DNA from: an uncultured Lachnospiraceae bacterium
Lineage (GTDB): Bacteria > Bacillota > Clostridia > Lachnospirales > Lachnospiraceae
Direction: 5' to 3'
Assembly: GCA_900317585.1 (NCBI GenBank)
Contig: ONHG01000002.1
Location: forward strand, 50,090 to 114,089
DNA: 64,000 bases
The notes beneath the pieces are model-generated. The model did no database searches. It saw nothing but the letters and a program-made list of their open reading frames with translations, and had not been told where the DNA came from. Shown here in pieces: positions 1 through 10,600 of this stretch (positions within the stretch are counted from its first letter, which is position 1; each line of letters starts with the position of its first letter). A program made the position numbers and the translations under genes.

Positions 1-2
1 AG

Positions 3-248
3 TTTATCAATCTGTCCGGCAACTGCGGTATGGCAACAGCCGGAAGCGGAGATGTGCTAAGCGGTATCGTGGGAGGTCTTCTGGTACAGTGGCATGACAC
101 GAAAAAGGCCGCGGTGTACGGTGCATTTATTCATGGACTTGCCGGTGATATGGCATTTGACAATACCGGCTCTTATGGTATGATAGCAAGTGATATTATT
201 GATGGATTAGATGAAGTTTGGATTAAGGTGGAAAAAAATGGCAATTAA
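3..248 (+). CDS. nnrD: NAD(P)H-hydrate dehydratase, C-terminal part (gene starts before the window)
   Basis: Only the last 81 codons are present; the reading frame is open from base 3 and the start lies upstream of the window. The visible segment holds the GMATAGSGDVLSG signature of the ADP/ATP-dependent NAD(P)HX dehydratase (YjeF C-terminal, ribokinase-like) family, which repairs hydrated NADH and NADPH. In this family the domain may stand alone (NnrD) or be fused behind an epimerase domain (Nnr); the window cannot tell which. The stop codon overlaps the start of alr by 11 bases, so the two genes are probably co-transcribed and translationally coupled, an arrangement common in Firmicutes. 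Confidence 0.85.
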   Translation, partial: FINLSGNCGMATAGSGDVLSGIVGGLLVQWHDTKKAAVYGAFIHGLAGDMAFDNTGSYGMIASDIIDGLDEVWIKVEKNGN

Positions 249-1368
249 CAGAATCAGAGCAGATATAGATCTAGATGCAATTTTATATAATATGGAGTCG
301 ATGCACAATAAGCTAAAGCCGGGGACAATGATGGCAGCAGTCGTAAAGGCTGATGGTTACGGCCACGGTGCTGAGGCTGTTTCAGAGGTATTGGAGCCGC
401 TTCCGTATCTGTGGGGATATGCCGTTGCTACAAGCAACGAGGCAATGCAGCTTATCGCAGCAGGCAGAAAAAAGCCGATACTTATTTTAGGACTCAGCTT
501 CCCGGAGCAGTTTGAGGAGATAGTGGACAACGATGTGCGCCCGGCGGTATGTACATATGAGACAGCTAAGGAGCTATCGCGTATCGCTGTCGCTAAGAAT
601 AAAACCTGTAAGATACATATCAAGATAGATACCGGTATGTGCCGTATAGGCTTTCAGGTGACCGAGAAAAGTGCAGATATTATTGCACAGATTGCTAAGC
701 TGCCGAATATTATGATAGAGGGAATATTCACTCACTTTGCAAGGGCAGATGAGCTGTCAAAGGAGCCTGCCTTTGAGCAGTTTGAGCTTTTTAAGAGAAT
801 GATAGCTCTTGTTGAGGCAAGAGGAGTCGAGATCCCGATTAAGCACTGCTCAAACAGTGCGGGAATAGTAGAAATCCCTGAGTGCAATATGGATATGGTC
901 AGAGCCGGCATCACACTTTATGGTCTGTGGCCGTCAGAGGAGGTAGACAAGAGTAAAATCTCCCTAAAGCCTGTCATGTCACTGCACAGCAGGGTTGCTT
1001 ATGTAAAGGAACTTGAGCCGGGCAGGCACATAAGCTACGGCGGCACATTTACGGTAGAGCATCATATGAGGATAGCAACTGTCCCGGTAGGATATGGTGA
1101 TGGATATTCAAGAGGGCTTTCAAACAAGGGCTGGGTTCTCATAAAAGGAAAAAAGGCGCCTATATGCGGAAGGGTCTGTATGGATCAGTTTATGGTTGAT
1201 GTGACAGACATACCCGATGTGAAAATAGGTGATGCAGTTACTCTGCTCGGTAAAGACGGGGATGAGACAATCACTATGGAGCAGTTAGGTGAGCTTTCAG
1301 GCAGATTCAACTATGAGTTTGCATGTCTTATCACACCGCGTGTTCCAAGAATCTACCACAAAAACTAA
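238..1368 (+). CDS. alr: alanine racemase
   Basis: PLP enzyme interconverting L- and D-alanine for peptidoglycan synthesis, 376 residues, normal family length. The PLP lysine is K37 in VVKADGYGHG and the second catalytic base is Y267 in HISYGGTF; the C-terminal beta domain contains CGRVCMDQFMVDV. The ATG at 238 is preferred over an upstream in-frame codon at 211 because the family starts just before the INRIRADID segment and AAGGTGG lies 6 to 12 bases upstream. It overlaps the end of the NAD(P)HX dehydratase gene and is followed 78 bases later by a MazF-type gene, which recalls the alr-mazEF order of Bacillus and Clostridia. Confidence 0.96.
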   Translation: MAINRIRADIDLDAILYNMESMHNKLKPGTMMAAVVKADGYGHGAEAVSEVLEPLPYLWGYAVATSNEAMQLIAAGRKKPILILGLSFPEQFEEIVDNDVRPAVCTYETAKELSRIAVAKNKTCKIHIKIDTGMCRIGFQVTEKSADIIAQIAKLPNIMIEGIFTHFARADELSKEPAFEQFELFKRMIALVEARGVEIPIKHCSNSAGIVEIPECNMDMVRAGITLYGLWPSEEVDKSKISLKPVMSLHSRVAYVKELEPGRHISYGGTFTVEHHMRIATVPVGYGDGYSRGLSNKGWVLIKGKKAPICGRVCMDQFMVDVTDIPDVKIGDAVTLLGKDGDETITMEQLGELSGRFNYEFACLITPRVPRIYHKN

Positions 1369-1385
1369 AAAAGTGTAACTTTTAA

Positions 1386-1442
1386 GAATACACTCGAAAA
1401 ATCTGGAGATACTTTTTGTATACCATAATATGGAGTGTATTC
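1386..1442. promoter_or_regulatory. 10-base inverted repeat flanking the presumed mazF promoter
   Basis: GAATACACTC at 1386-1395 is matched by its exact inverse complement at 1433-1442, 37 bases apart. A CATAAT-like -10 element lies between the arms around 1424-1430 and the right arm overlaps the ribosome site of mazF. The spacing (centre to centre 47 bases) suits an operator bound on two faces or a leader stem. That it controls mazF is inference. Confidence 0.4.
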
Positions 1443-1446
1443 GTGT

Positions 1447-1794
1447 ATGATTATTCAAAGAGGAGATATTTATTACGCTGATTTAAGGCCTGTTGTAGGC
1501 TCAGAGCAGGGCGGGATAAGACCTGTCCTTATAATACAAAATGATGTCGGAAACAGACACAGCCCGACAGTAATCTGTGCAGCCATAACCTCGCAGATGC
1601 ATAAAGCAAAGCTGCCTACCCACGTGGAGCTTGCCAGCAAGGAGTATGCGCTTGCGAAGGATTCGGTTGTACTTTTAGAGCAGCTTCGCACAATCGACAA
1701 AAAAAGACTTAAGGATAAGGTGTGCCATCTTGATGAGGACACACTGCTTAAAATAGACAGGGCGCTTGAAATCAGCTTAGAACTTATTACATAG
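1447..1794 (+). CDS. type II toxin-antitoxin system PemK/MazF family toxin
   Basis: A 115-residue PemK/MazF-fold endoribonuclease; this family cuts mRNA at short sequences. Motifs seen are the N-terminal [11 protein letters not shown] strand, [13 protein letters not shown] with the conserved RP pair, and the central ICAAITSQ strand. The ATG at 1447 has GGAG (1432-1435) 11 bases upstream; a GTG at 1435 would overlap that site. The usual MazE/NdoAI antitoxin gene expected between alr and the toxin is missing: the 78-base gap cannot encode one and the next gene downstream is a CBS protein. It may be an orphan, be controlled by a distant antitoxin, or be regulated through the inverted repeat upstream. 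Confidence 0.9.
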   Translation: MIIQRGDIYYADLRPVVGSEQGGIRPVLIIQNDVGNRHSPTVICAAITSQMHKAKLPTHVELASKEYALAKDSVVLLEQLRTIDKKRLKDKVCHLDEDTLLKIDRALEISLELIT

Positions 1795-1809
1795 GATAAT
1801 AAAAATATT

Positions 1810-2721
1810 ATGTTATATGCAATTATAATTTTATCAATACTTGTAGTGATACTTCTTTCGTGTATTGGAGTATTGCTCTACGGAATGAAAAACAACAAAA
1901 AGACTCTCGATGGAATACTTGGGAATGATGATGTCACAGAGGAAGAAATTATTTCCATGGTCAGGGAGGGACACGAGCAGGGCACAATCCTTGCGTCTGA
2001 GGCAGAACTGATACACAATGTGTTTGAGTTTGATGATAAGGAAGTAAAGGATATCATGACTCACCGCAAGAATATCGTAAGCCTCGACGGTAATATGTCC
2101 TTTATCGATGCCATCGAATTTATCATAGATACAGGCAAATCACGCTTTCCGGTCTATGAAAACGATGTTGACAGTATCATCGGAGTCTTACATATCAAGG
2201 ATGCTTTTACGTTTTTTGAAAAAAATGAGGTTTACCGCAGCAGTATCAAGGACATAGACGGGCTTATCAGGCCGGTGGACTTCATACCCGAGACGGTAAA
2301 TATCAATGATCTGTTCAAGAAGATGCAGTCTAAAAAGAGTCATCTTGCGATGGTAGTGGATGAGTATGGACAGATATCGGGACTTATCGCGATGGAGGAT
2401 ATACTTGAGGAGCTTGTCGGAAACATAGAGGATGAGCACGATGAGGAAGAAAACTATATCAGAAAGAATGATGACGAGACATTTATCATGGACGGCATGA
2501 CTGAGTTTTCCGATGTGAAGGAGGCGCTGGCACTGCCTGTTGATGATGATGCCTACGAGACGCTTAACGGTTTTATCATATCGCTTTCGGATAAGATTCC
2601 GGAGGAAGGGGATAAGACTGTTATTAGCGCGTATGGCTATAAATTTTCTGTCATGAGCGTGGAGGATAAGGTTATTAAGCAGGTAATGATTAAGAAACTT
2701 GCGCCGGAAGAGAAAAAATGA
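1810..2721 (+). CDS. CBS-domain membrane protein of the CorC/HlyC family
   Basis: 303 residues. Residues 3-25 form one hydrophobic segment; the middle holds a paired CBS module with the family hallmark [16 protein letters not shown] and later [24 protein letters not shown]; the last 80 residues fit the CorC/HlyC transporter-associated domain. Full-length family members (about 430 residues) carry a DUF21 membrane domain with three or four helices, here reduced to one segment, so this is the short form. Proposed roles are Mg2+/Co2+ efflux or membrane stress; the substrate cannot be read from sequence. It follows mazF by 15 bases and precedes the YebC gene by 49. Confidence 0.88.
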   Translation: MLYAIIILSILVVILLSCIGVLLYGMKNNKKTLDGILGNDDVTEEEIISMVREGHEQGTILASEAELIHNVFEFDDKEVKDIMTHRKNIVSLDGNMSFIDAIEFIIDTGKSRFPVYENDVDSIIGVLHIKDAFTFFEKNEVYRSSIKDIDGLIRPVDFIPETVNINDLFKKMQSKKSHLAMVVDEYGQISGLIAMEDILEELVGNIEDEHDEEENYIRKNDDETFIMDGMTEFSDVKEALALPVDDDAYETLNGFIISLSDKIPEEGDKTVISAYGYKFSVMSVEDKVIKQVMIKKLAPEEKK

Positions 2722-2770
2722 TATTATAAGGTATGGATTATTTTTAAAAGTAGAAAAGAGGATACAAATT

Positions 2771-3499
2771 ATGTCAGGACATTCTAAATTTGCGAATATC
2801 AAGCATAAGAAAGAGAAAAATGATGCTGCAAAGGGCAAAATCTTTACAATGATCGGTAGAGAACTCGCAGTTGCAGTTAAAGAGGGAGGACCGGATCCGG
2901 CCAATAACTTCAAGCTTGCACAGGTAGTTGCCAAGGCAAAGGCCAACAACATGCCAAACGATACAATCGAAAGAGGTATCAAAAAGGCAGCAGGAGACGG
3001 CAACAGTGTAAACTATGAGACAGCTACATATGAGGGCTATGGACCATCAGGCACGGCTATTATCGTAAAGTGTCTTACAGACAATAAGAACCGTACAGCG
3101 GCCAATGTCCGTAATGCTTTCACAAAGGGACATGGAAGCATCGGTACACAGGGTTGTGTATCTTACATGTTTGACGAGAAGGGTCAGATCATCATTGACA
3201 AGGAAGAGTGCGATATGGATGCAGATGATCTTATGATGCAGGCACTCGATGCAGGCGCTGAGGATTTCGCCGATGAGGAGGACAGCTACGAGATTACAAC
3301 TGCACCTGCTGATTTTGATGCAGTCAGGGCTGCTCTTGAGGAGGCTGGCATCACAATGGCTTCAGCAGAGGTCACAATGATTCCACAGACATATGTCACA
3401 CTGACAGATGAAGCTGATATCACGAATATCGGCCGTATCTTAGACCTTCTTGACGATGATGACGACGTCCAGGAAGTATACCACAATTGGGAAGAGTAA
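2771..3499 (+). CDS. YebC/PmpR family DNA-binding regulator
   Basis: 242 residues with the family opening [19 protein letters not shown] and the internal [22 protein letters not shown] near the C-terminus. YebC/TACO1 proteins are reported both as transcription regulators and as helpers of translation at difficult proline-rich stretches; which applies here cannot be told. The ATG at 2771 is chosen since the family begins at MSGHSK and AGAGG lies 10 bases upstream; an upstream in-frame start at 2699 would run into the CBS gene. The glgA gene starts 40 bases later, possibly in the same transcript. Confidence 0.93.
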   Translation: MSGHSKFANIKHKKEKNDAAKGKIFTMIGRELAVAVKEGGPDPANNFKLAQVVAKAKANNMPNDTIERGIKKAAGDGNSVNYETATYEGYGPSGTAIIVKCLTDNKNRTAANVRNAFTKGHGSIGTQGCVSYMFDEKGQIIIDKEECDMDADDLMMQALDAGAEDFADEEDSYEITTAPADFDAVRAALEEAGITMASAEVTMIPQTYVTLTDEADITNIGRILDLLDDDDDVQEVYHNWEE

Positions 3500-3539
3500 A
3501 CTAAATATTATATATCACGGGTTTTAGCGGGAGGAGAAT

Positions 3540-4994
3540 ATGAAGAAGATTCTATTTGTAGCTTCAGAGTGTGTACCATTTATAAAAACAGGAGGTCTCG
3601 CAGATGTGTGCGGTGCACTTCCTAAAGAGTTTGACAAGAACTATTGGGATGTAAGGGTTGTAATACCTGATTATAGCTGTATACCGGAGCAGTATCGCAA
3701 TAATTTTGAGTATGTTACCCATTTTTACATGAGCTCAGGTCCATACGTGCAGGACAAGTATGTCGGCGTGCTCAAATATGAGCAGGACGGCATTACATAT
3801 TACTTTATTGACAATCAGGAGTTCTTTACAGGATTTTCTCCATATACTTCTGACACAAAGTTTGAGATTGAGAAGTATACATTCTTTGACAAGGCTGTAC
3901 TCTCTATGCTCCCGCTTATTGATTTTAAGCCGGATATTATACACTGTCATGACTGGCAGACAGGCTTTCTGCCTGTATACTTAAAGAATGAGTTTGCCGC
4001 AAATCCATTCTTCTGGGGTATCAAGACTATCATAACTATCCACAATCTTAAGTTCCAGGGTATCTGGGACAAGGAGTGGGTACAGGGTGTTTCAGGTTTT
4101 ACAGACAATCTGTTCACACCTGATAAGCTTGAGTTCAAGAAGGATGCAAATATGCTTAAGGGTGGTCTTGTATATGCTGACTACATTACCACTGTCAGTG
4201 ATACATATGCAAACGAGATTCAGACAGAGTACTATGGTGAGGGATTGAACGGACTCTTAAGTGCCAGACATTTTGACATGCAGGGTATCGTAAACGGTAT
4301 TGATTACAATGCCTATGACCCACAGACTGATGGCAGAATCTATTGCAATTACAATGCTTCCGATTTCAGAAAGAAGAAGTTCAACAACAAGACAAAGCTT
4401 CAGCAGGATCTTGGCCTTGCGGTTGACAAGAAGAAGTATATGATAGGTCTCATTTCAAGACTTACAGACCAGAAGGGACTTGACCTCATCAATCATGTGA
4501 TTGAGGGTATCGTGGATGATTTCACACAGCTTGTTGTTATCGGTACAGGAGATCCTCAGTATGAGAATATGTTCAGACACTATGCATGGAAATATCCTGA
4601 CAGGGTTTCAGCAAATATCTGTTACTCCGATGATCTGGCTCACAAGCTCTATGCGGCTGCTGATGCATTCTTGATGCCATCCAGATTTGAGCCTTGCGGT
4701 CTGACACAGCTTATCTCATTCCGCTATGGTACAGTTCCGATTGTTCGTGAGACAGGAGGTCTCAAGGATACGGTTAAGCCTTATAATGAGTATGAGAATT
4801 CAGGAGATGGCTTCTCATTCTCAAACTACAATGCCGATGAGATGCTTGCAGTGATCAATTATTCTAAGCACATATTCTTCGATAAGAAGCGTGAATGGAA
4901 TCAGATTGTGGACAGGGGCATGGCCAATGATTTCTCTTGGAATGCTTCCAAGTTCAAATATGAGGGATTATACAATTACCTTATTGGTGAATAA
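3540..4994 (+). CDS. glgA: glycogen synthase (ADP-glucose starch synthase type)
   Basis: 484 residues, GT5 family GT-B fold enzyme that moves glucose from ADP-glucose onto alpha-1,4-glucan. The N-terminal KTGGLADVCGALP (K17) is the ADP-glucose binding loop; the middle has TIHNLKFQGIW; the C-terminal Rossmann half has LISRLTDQKGLDLI and the EPCGLTQL active-site loop. GGGAGGAG sits right upstream of the ATG. No other glg genes are adjacent, so it stands alone, closed by the hairpin at 5041-5071. The short overlapping frame that runs past its stop is a shadow. Confidence 0.96.
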   Translation: MKKILFVASECVPFIKTGGLADVCGALPKEFDKNYWDVRVVIPDYSCIPEQYRNNFEYVTHFYMSSGPYVQDKYVGVLKYEQDGITYYFIDNQEFFTGFSPYTSDTKFEIEKYTFFDKAVLSMLPLIDFKPDIIHCHDWQTGFLPVYLKNEFAANPFFWGIKTIITIHNLKFQGIWDKEWVQGVSGFTDNLFTPDKLEFKKDANMLKGGLVYADYITTVSDTYANEIQTEYYGEGLNGLLSARHFDMQGIVNGIDYNAYDPQTDGRIYCNYNASDFRKKKFNNKTKLQQDLGLAVDKKKYMIGLISRLTDQKGLDLINHVIEGIVDDFTQLVVIGTGDPQYENMFRHYAWKYPDRVSANICYSDDLAHKLYAAADAFLMPSRFEPCGLTQLISFRYGTVPIVRETGGLKDTVKPYNEYENSGDGFSFSNYNADEMLAVINYSKHIFFDKKREWNQIVDRGMANDFSWNASKFKYEGLYNYLIGE

Positions 4995-5040
4995 ATATTT
5001 TGAAGTAATCAGTTTGTATGCGAAAGGACTCGCAAACAAA

Positions 5041-5071
5041 ATGCCCCGCCGTTTGTGGCGGGGTATTTTTG
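5041..5071 (+). terminator. Rho-independent terminator after glgA
   Basis: CCCCGCC (5044-5050) pairs with GGCGGGG (5057-5063) over a six-base loop, followed by TATTTTT. It separates glgA from the ftsK transcript. Confidence 0.85.
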
Positions 5072-5189
5072 TAATTATTCAGTTACCTATTTTTAATATA
5101 AAATCGAAAAATAACTATAGAAAAATTACACAGAATCGAAGAAATATGTTATTATATACTCTGTAAATCAAAATTCGGAGGTTAGTTAC

Positions 5190-8021
5190 ATGGCAACGAG
5201 GAAGAAATCCTCAGCAAAAAGACAGACGAAAAAGGAGAGAATGGCTCAGATAGAGAGGCAGCAGGCCTTTAAAAAGGAAATATTTCTATGGATAGTAGTA
5301 GCTGTTTCAATCCTTTTATTTATAAGCAATTTTGGGATAGGTGGTCATCTGGGGAACGCTGTAAGCGGTTTCCTTTTTGGCATGTTTGGAATGGTGGCAT
5401 ATATTTTTCCGCCTGTGCTTTTAGTAGGCAGCTTTTTTGCTGTTTCCAATAAGGGCAATTCATATGCTATCATGAAGCTTGTTATGACCATAATTCTCAT
5501 ATGGTTTATATGCGTATTTATGTATCTGGCAGTGTATGGTGACTTTGCGGTTTCACCGGTGCAGTCATATATTGATAGTGTGGCAAGGCATTCGGGTGGT
5601 GGCTTTATAGGTGCTCTCATAGGCTATATTTTGGTTCCAGCGGTAGGTATTATAGGAGCATATGTGGTGACAATAGTTGTGATGATTATCTGCCTTGTAC
5701 TCATTACCGGTAAATCATTTATGAAGGGCATGAGAAACGGCGGCCGCAAGGTATATGAGTCAGCGCGTGAGAATAATGAGAGATATCAGGAGTATCGCGA
5801 GTATAAGTCAAGAGAGCGCCAGACGAAAGCTGCTTTGGCTTCGGATGATACAGAGAGTGACTTAAAGGATACTGCAAAAGGTGGCAGAAAGAGTAAGCGT
5901 GCCGGCCGCAGGATGGATAATAAGATAACAGGAGTGTCACTTGATACAAAAATTGATGTCAGTGAAAACGCGTTAGATTCAAGCGTGACTGATGGTGATA
6001 CAGCATATGCCGGGATATTTGGACAGGGGGCTTCCACTACAGATGCACTTGGTGAGATAACTATAGAGAATTATCCGAGTTCACCGGCCATAAAGGAGAA
6101 AAAGACGACAAGCCTTACTTCGGGAAATGCAGGGGAGATGGTGCAGGAACCGGATTTTGGTGTGGCATCGGAGTCGGTACCTGTTTTTGGTGGAGGGGCC
6201 GGCAGCGACAATGCAGATGAGCTTGGAAGAAAGACCCTGCAGCAGATTAATGGCATGAAACCGGACGGCTCGGGTGCAACAGCTGCAAGCCATGTGTCGC
6301 AGATACCTATATCAGGCTGTGTGGAGCCTGATATATCTGATGATTTTGGCATACAAAAAGATAATGAGCTGCAATCAAAATTATCAGCTCCGGCTGCAGA
6401 TGTGGTAATGACAAAACCACCTGCAGCAGAGTCGAGTAAGAAAAATGTCAAATCAGACAAGGATGAGCTTGCCAAAGAGGTTGAAAAAGTCAGCGAGCAG
6501 ATAGCGATAAATGACGCAGAAAATGCAATCCAGCAGAAGCCGTATATATTTCCGGTTGTTGATCTGCTTAAGGCTCCTGACAGGGGAAAAACCGGTGATT
6601 CGCAGGCTCATCTGCGTGAGACGGCGGCAAAGCTTGAACAGACTCTTAATGTGTTTGGGGTGAATGCGAAGGTGAATAATATAAGCTGCGGTCCTGCTGT
6701 TACAAGGTTTGAAATCACACCGGAGCTTGGGGTGAAGGTATCAAAGATTGTGAATCTGGCAGATGATATAAAGCTTAATCTGGCAGCCGCGGATATACGA
6801 ATCGAGGCTCCTATTCCGGGAAAAGCCGCTGTGGGCATCGAAGTGCCAAACAGCCAGAGTGTTGCTGTTTCCTTCAGGGAGCTTGTGGAGTCTGAAGAAT
6901 TTAAAAATTCCAAATCAAAGATTACCTTTGCAGTGGGAAAAGATATTGCAGGCAAGGTTAAGGTTACGGATATCGCAAAAATGCCACATCTTTTAATTGC
7001 AGGTGCTACCGGCTCAGGTAAGTCAGTTTGTATCAATACAATTATCATGAGTATACTATACAAGGCAAAGCCGGATGAGGTAAAGCTGATTATGATTGAC
7101 CCGAAGGTGGTTGAGCTTAGTGTATACAATGGCATACCTCATCTGATGATTCCGGTTGTTACAGATCCTAAAAAAGCTGCAGGAGCATTAAACTGGGCGG
7201 TTTCAGAGATGACCGACCGATACGAGAAGTTTGCAAACAGCGGTGTCAGGGAAATAAACGGTTACAATGCCATGATTGATGCAATGGATGGCAAGGATAC
7301 AGAAAAACCGCCAAAGATGCCACAGATTGTCATTATAGTGGACGAGCTTGCAGATCTTATGATGGTTGCATCAAAGGATGTAGAGGAGGCAATATGCAGG
7401 CTGGCACAGCTTGCGAGAGCAGCCGGTATACATCTGATTATAGCTACACAGAGGCCTTCTGTTAATGTTATTACAGGTCTCATCAAGGCGAATATGCCAA
7501 GCCGTATCGCATTTGCGGTTACAAGCGGTGTTGACAGTCGTACCATACTTGATATGAATGGTGCGGAAAAGCTCCTTGGAAAGGGAGATATGTTATTTGA
7601 CCCACAGGGTGTTCCGAAGCCCCTTCGAGTACAGGGCGCATTCGTTTCAGATAAAGAAGTTTCCGATATTGTGAAATTTATTATTGAAAATAATGAGAAT
7701 GCACAGTACAGTAATGATGTAGCACAAAAGATGGAGAGCCTGTCGAATGATACGACAAATACAACTGTTACCATTTCAGATGTTGAAAACACGGATGATG
7801 GCAGGGATTCTTACTTTGCAGAGGCTGCGTCAATCATCACAGACAAGGAGAGAGCTTCAATAGGAATGCTTCAAAGATACCTTAAGATTGGCTTCAACAG
7901 AGCAGCCCGCATTATGGATCAGCTAGAGGAAGCCGGTGTAGTGGGACCGGAGGAGGGCACAAAGCCCCGCAAGGTTCTGGTGACTAAAGAGGAATTAGAT
8001 ACTATATTAGAGAATAATTAA
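5190..8021 (+). CDS. ftsK: FtsK/SpoIIIE family DNA translocase
   Basis: 943 residues. A basic N-terminus precedes about four membrane segments (residues 30-180), then a long low-complexity linker rich in Ser, Ala and Asp (about 200-440), then the motor: Walker A GATGSGKS near residue 605, Walker [14 protein letters not shown] near 713, and [17 protein letters not shown]. The last 75 residues match the gamma winged helix ([28 protein letters not shown] split around conserved RAARIMD) that reads KOPS/SRS-type DNA signals. It pumps DNA through the septum in division and, in spore formers, into the forespore. RBS GGAGG lies 9 bases upstream. fhs follows after 19 bases. Confidence 0.95.
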   Translation: MATRKKSSAKRQTKKERMAQIERQQAFKKEIFLWIVVAVSILLFISNFGIGGHLGNAVSGFLFGMFGMVAYIFPPVLLVGSFFAVSNKGNSYAIMKLVMTIILIWFICVFMYLAVYGDFAVSPVQSYIDSVARHSGGGFIGALIGYILVPAVGIIGAYVVTIVVMIICLVLITGKSFMKGMRNGGRKVYESARENNERYQEYREYKSRERQTKAALASDDTESDLKDTAKGGRKSKRAGRRMDNKITGVSLDTKIDVSENALDSSVTDGDTAYAGIFGQGASTTDALGEITIENYPSSPAIKEKKTTSLTSGNAGEMVQEPDFGVASESVPVFGGGAGSDNADELGRKTLQQINGMKPDGSGATAASHVSQIPISGCVEPDISDDFGIQKDNELQSKLSAPAADVVMTKPPAAESSKKNVKSDKDELAKEVEKVSEQIAINDAENAIQQKPYIFPVVDLLKAPDRGKTGDSQAHLRETAAKLEQTLNVFGVNAKVNNISCGPAVTRFEITPELGVKVSKIVNLADDIKLNLAAADIRIEAPIPGKAAVGIEVPNSQSVAVSFRELVESEEFKNSKSKITFAVGKDIAGKVKVTDIAKMPHLLIAGATGSGKSVCINTIIMSILYKAKPDEVKLIMIDPKVVELSVYNGIPHLMIPVVTDPKKAAGALNWAVSEMTDRYEKFANSGVREINGYNAMIDAMDGKDTEKPPKMPQIVIIVDELADLMMVASKDVEEAICRLAQLARAAGIHLIIATQRPSVNVITGLIKANMPSRIAFAVTSGVDSRTILDMNGAEKLLGKGDMLFDPQGVPKPLRVQGAFVSDKEVSDIVKFIIENNENAQYSNDVAQKMESLSNDTTNTTVTISDVENTDDGRDSYFAEAASIITDKERASIGMLQRYLKIGFNRAARIMDQLEEAGVVGPEEGTKPRKVLVTKEELDTILENN

Positions 8022-8040
8022 CACAAAGGAGCAGAGAAAA

Positions 8041-9711
8041 ATGAAAACAGATATTCAAATCGCACAGGAAGCTACAATGCTTCCAATCAAGGATGTAGCA
8101 GCATCTATAGGGATTAAAGAGGATGACTTAGAGCTTTATGGAAAGTATAAGGCAAAGATTTCTGATGAGCTCATCAATCGCACAAAGAAAAATCCTGACG
8201 GAAAGCTCATACTTGTTACAGCTATAAACCCGACTCCTGCAGGAGAGGGAAAGACAACCACAAGCGTCGGTCTTGGAGAGGCATTTGGACGCCTTGGGAA
8301 GAAAGCACTTATCGCACTTCGTGAGCCGTCACTTGGACCTTGCTTTGGTATCAAGGGAGGAGCAGCCGGTGGCGGATATGCACAGGTTGTCCCAATGGAG
8401 GATTTAAATCTTCATTTTACAGGAGATTTTCATGCAATTACATCTGCGAACAATCTGCTTGCAGCACTTCTTGACAATCATATTCAGCAGGGCAACGAGC
8501 TTGGCATCGACCCGCGCCAGATTGTATGGAAGAGATGTATGGATATGAATGACCGTGTCCTGAGAAATATTGTTGTTGGTCTTGGAAGCAAGATGGACGG
8601 AATGGTCAGAGAGGATCATTTTGTCATCACTGTAGCATCTGAGATTATGGCTATACTCTGCCTGGCTGATGATATGGCAGATTTAAAGAAGCGCCTTGGC
8701 AGAATTATCGTGGCATACACCTTTGACGGAAAGCCTGTCACAGCCGATGATCTTCAGGCTACAGGCTCTATGGCTGCTCTCTTAAAGGATGCCTTAAAGC
8801 CGAACCTTATCCAGACACTTGAGCATACACCGGCGATAGTTCACGGTGGACCTTTTGCCAATATAGCACACGGATGTAACAGTGTCCGTGCTACAAAGAC
8901 AGCATTAAAGCTTGCAGACTATGTTATTACTGAGGCAGGCTTTGGTGCAGACCTTGGCGCAGAGAAGTTCTTTGATATCAAGTGCCGTATGGCAGGACTT
9001 AAGCCGGATGCAGTTGTACTTGTTGCAACAATCAGAGCATTAAAATATAATGGCGGCGTGCCGAAGGATGAGCTTTCATCAGAGAATCTTGATGCACTTA
9101 AGGCTGGAATCGTAAATCTTGAGAAGCATATTGAGAATCTTCACAAGTTTGGTGTGCCTGTAGTTGTCACATTAAATTCATTTGTCACAGACACCAAGGC
9201 TGAGACTGATTTTGTAGAGCAGTTCTGTAAGGAAAGAGGCTGTGAATTTGCACTCTCAGAGGTATGGGAGAAGGGTGGCGAAGGCGGAATTGATCTTGCC
9301 AACAAGGTACTTGAAACAATCGAGCACAAGGAAAGCAATTTTAAGGTGCTTTATGATGACAGTCTTTCACTTAAGGAAAAGATTGAAACTGTTGCAAAAG
9401 AAATATATGGAGCAGATGGTGTTACATATTCTCCGGCAGCAGAGAGAGAGCTTAAGAGAATTACAGACCTTGGAATGGGAGATTTTCCTGTATGTATGGC
9501 AAAGACACAGTATTCGCTTTCTGACGATGCAAAGAAGCTTGGCAGACCGAGTGGCTTTAAAATCAACGTACGTGAGGTTTATGCGTCAGCAGGTGCAGGC
9601 TTTGTGGTAGCAGTAAACGGTTCTATTATGACTATGCCGGGACTTTCAAAGAAGCCGGCTGCATACGGCATTGATGTGGATGACAATGGTGTGATCACAG
9701 GATTATTCTAG
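8041..9711 (+). CDS. fhs: formate--tetrahydrofolate ligase
   Basis: 556 residues, the standard size. ATP-dependent condensation of formate with tetrahydrofolate, giving 10-formyl-THF for purine and fMet synthesis or the methyl branch of acetogenesis. The P-loop [10 protein letters not shown] lies at residues 65-74, followed by [22 protein letters not shown] (read as two adjacent motifs) and [22 protein letters not shown] stands 8 bases before the ATG. It is followed directly by folD (8-base gap), so the pair supplies and interconverts C1-folates. No CO dehydrogenase/acetyl-CoA synthase genes are in the window, so an anabolic role is most likely. Confidence 0.97.
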   Translation: MKTDIQIAQEATMLPIKDVAASIGIKEDDLELYGKYKAKISDELINRTKKNPDGKLILVTAINPTPAGEGKTTTSVGLGEAFGRLGKKALIALREPSLGPCFGIKGGAAGGGYAQVVPMEDLNLHFTGDFHAITSANNLLAALLDNHIQQGNELGIDPRQIVWKRCMDMNDRVLRNIVVGLGSKMDGMVREDHFVITVASEIMAILCLADDMADLKKRLGRIIVAYTFDGKPVTADDLQATGSMAALLKDALKPNLIQTLEHTPAIVHGGPFANIAHGCNSVRATKTALKLADYVITEAGFGADLGAEKFFDIKCRMAGLKPDAVVLVATIRALKYNGGVPKDELSSENLDALKAGIVNLEKHIENLHKFGVPVVVTLNSFVTDTKAETDFVEQFCKERGCEFALSEVWEKGGEGGIDLANKVLETIEHKESNFKVLYDDSLSLKEKIETVAKEIYGADGVTYSPAAERELKRITDLGMGDFPVCMAKTQYSLSDDAKKLGRPSGFKINVREVYASAGAGFVVAVNGSIMTMPGLSKKPAAYGIDVDDNGVITGLF

Positions 9712-9719
9712 GAGGAAAT

Positions 9720-10562
9720 ATGGCGGCTAATCTAATAGACGGAAAATTAATTTCAACGCAGATTAAGGATGAGCTTAAGGAAGAAGTGGCAGAGCTTAAG
9801 AAAAAGGGTATCGAGGGGTGCCTTGCGGTGATTCAGGTCGGAAATGACCCTGCATCATCAGTGTATGTGCGCAACAAGAAAAAGGCATGTGAGTATGTCG
9901 GAATCAAATCGCTCTCGTATGAACTTGCAGAGGAGACTACGGAGGATGAGATATTAAAACTTATCGAAAAGCTCAATGCTGATGCTTCTGTAAATGGTAT
10001 TCTCTGTCAGCTTCCACTGCCAAAGCATATCGATGAGGACAAGGTTATTGATGCTATCGACCCGAAGAAGGATATTGACGGATTCAGTCCACAGAGTGTT
10101 GGTGCGATGGTTATAGGAAAACCGGGCTTTTTACCATGTACTCCGGCCGGTATCATTCAGCTTTTAAAGAGAAGCAATATAGATATTGATGGGAAAAGCT
10201 GTGTTGTGGTCGGTAGAAGCAATATAGTTGGCAAGCCGATGTCACTTCTCATGCTGAGGGAGAATGCAACAGTTACGGTATGCCATTCACATACAAAGGA
10301 TTTAAAAGAGGTGTGCAAAAATGCAGATATCCTCATTGTGGCAATAGGAAAGCCTAAGTTTATAGATGCCTCATATGTGAAGGACGGTGCTGTTGTCATT
10401 GACGTAGGAATCCACAGAAATGCTGAAAATAAGCTGTGTGGTGATGTGGATTTTGATTCTGTTATGCCTAAAGCGTCACATATCACACCTGTACCTGGCG
10501 GTGTAGGACCTATGACAATTGCAATGCTCATGAGCAATTGTGTCGAGGCTATGAAGAGATAA
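9720..10562 (+). CDS. folD: methylenetetrahydrofolate dehydrogenase / methenyltetrahydrofolate cyclohydrolase
   Basis: 280 residues, bifunctional cytosolic enzyme converting 5,10-methylene-THF to 10-formyl-THF via methenyl-THF. Seen: YVRNKKKACEYVGI with the catalytic Lys near residue 56, QLPLPKHID, DIDGFSPQSVG, and the dinucleotide-binding VVGRSNIVGKPMSLLML followed by ATVTVCHSHT. The C-terminus ends in TPVPGGVGPMTIAML as usual. It begins 8 bases after fhs, with GGAGGAAAT between stop and start, so the two are one operon. Confidence 0.97.
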   Translation: MAANLIDGKLISTQIKDELKEEVAELKKKGIEGCLAVIQVGNDPASSVYVRNKKKACEYVGIKSLSYELAEETTEDEILKLIEKLNADASVNGILCQLPLPKHIDEDKVIDAIDPKKDIDGFSPQSVGAMVIGKPGFLPCTPAGIIQLLKRSNIDIDGKSCVVVGRSNIVGKPMSLLMLRENATVTVCHSHTKDLKEVCKNADILIVAIGKPKFIDASYVKDGAVVIDVGIHRNAENKLCGDVDFDSVMPKASHITPVPGGVGPMTIAMLMSNCVEAMKR

Positions 10563-10600
10563 TGCTACATTTTTAGACAGTATGTAAGAGGATTAGATGT

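Noticed and set aside
2188-3003. 271-codon minus frame over the CorC-like and yebC genes
   Set aside because: Overlaps two well-supported + strand genes and shows no recognisable family.
4891-5166. 91-codon frame crossing the end of glgA and its terminator
   Set aside because: It runs through a strong terminator hairpin and shares no known motif.
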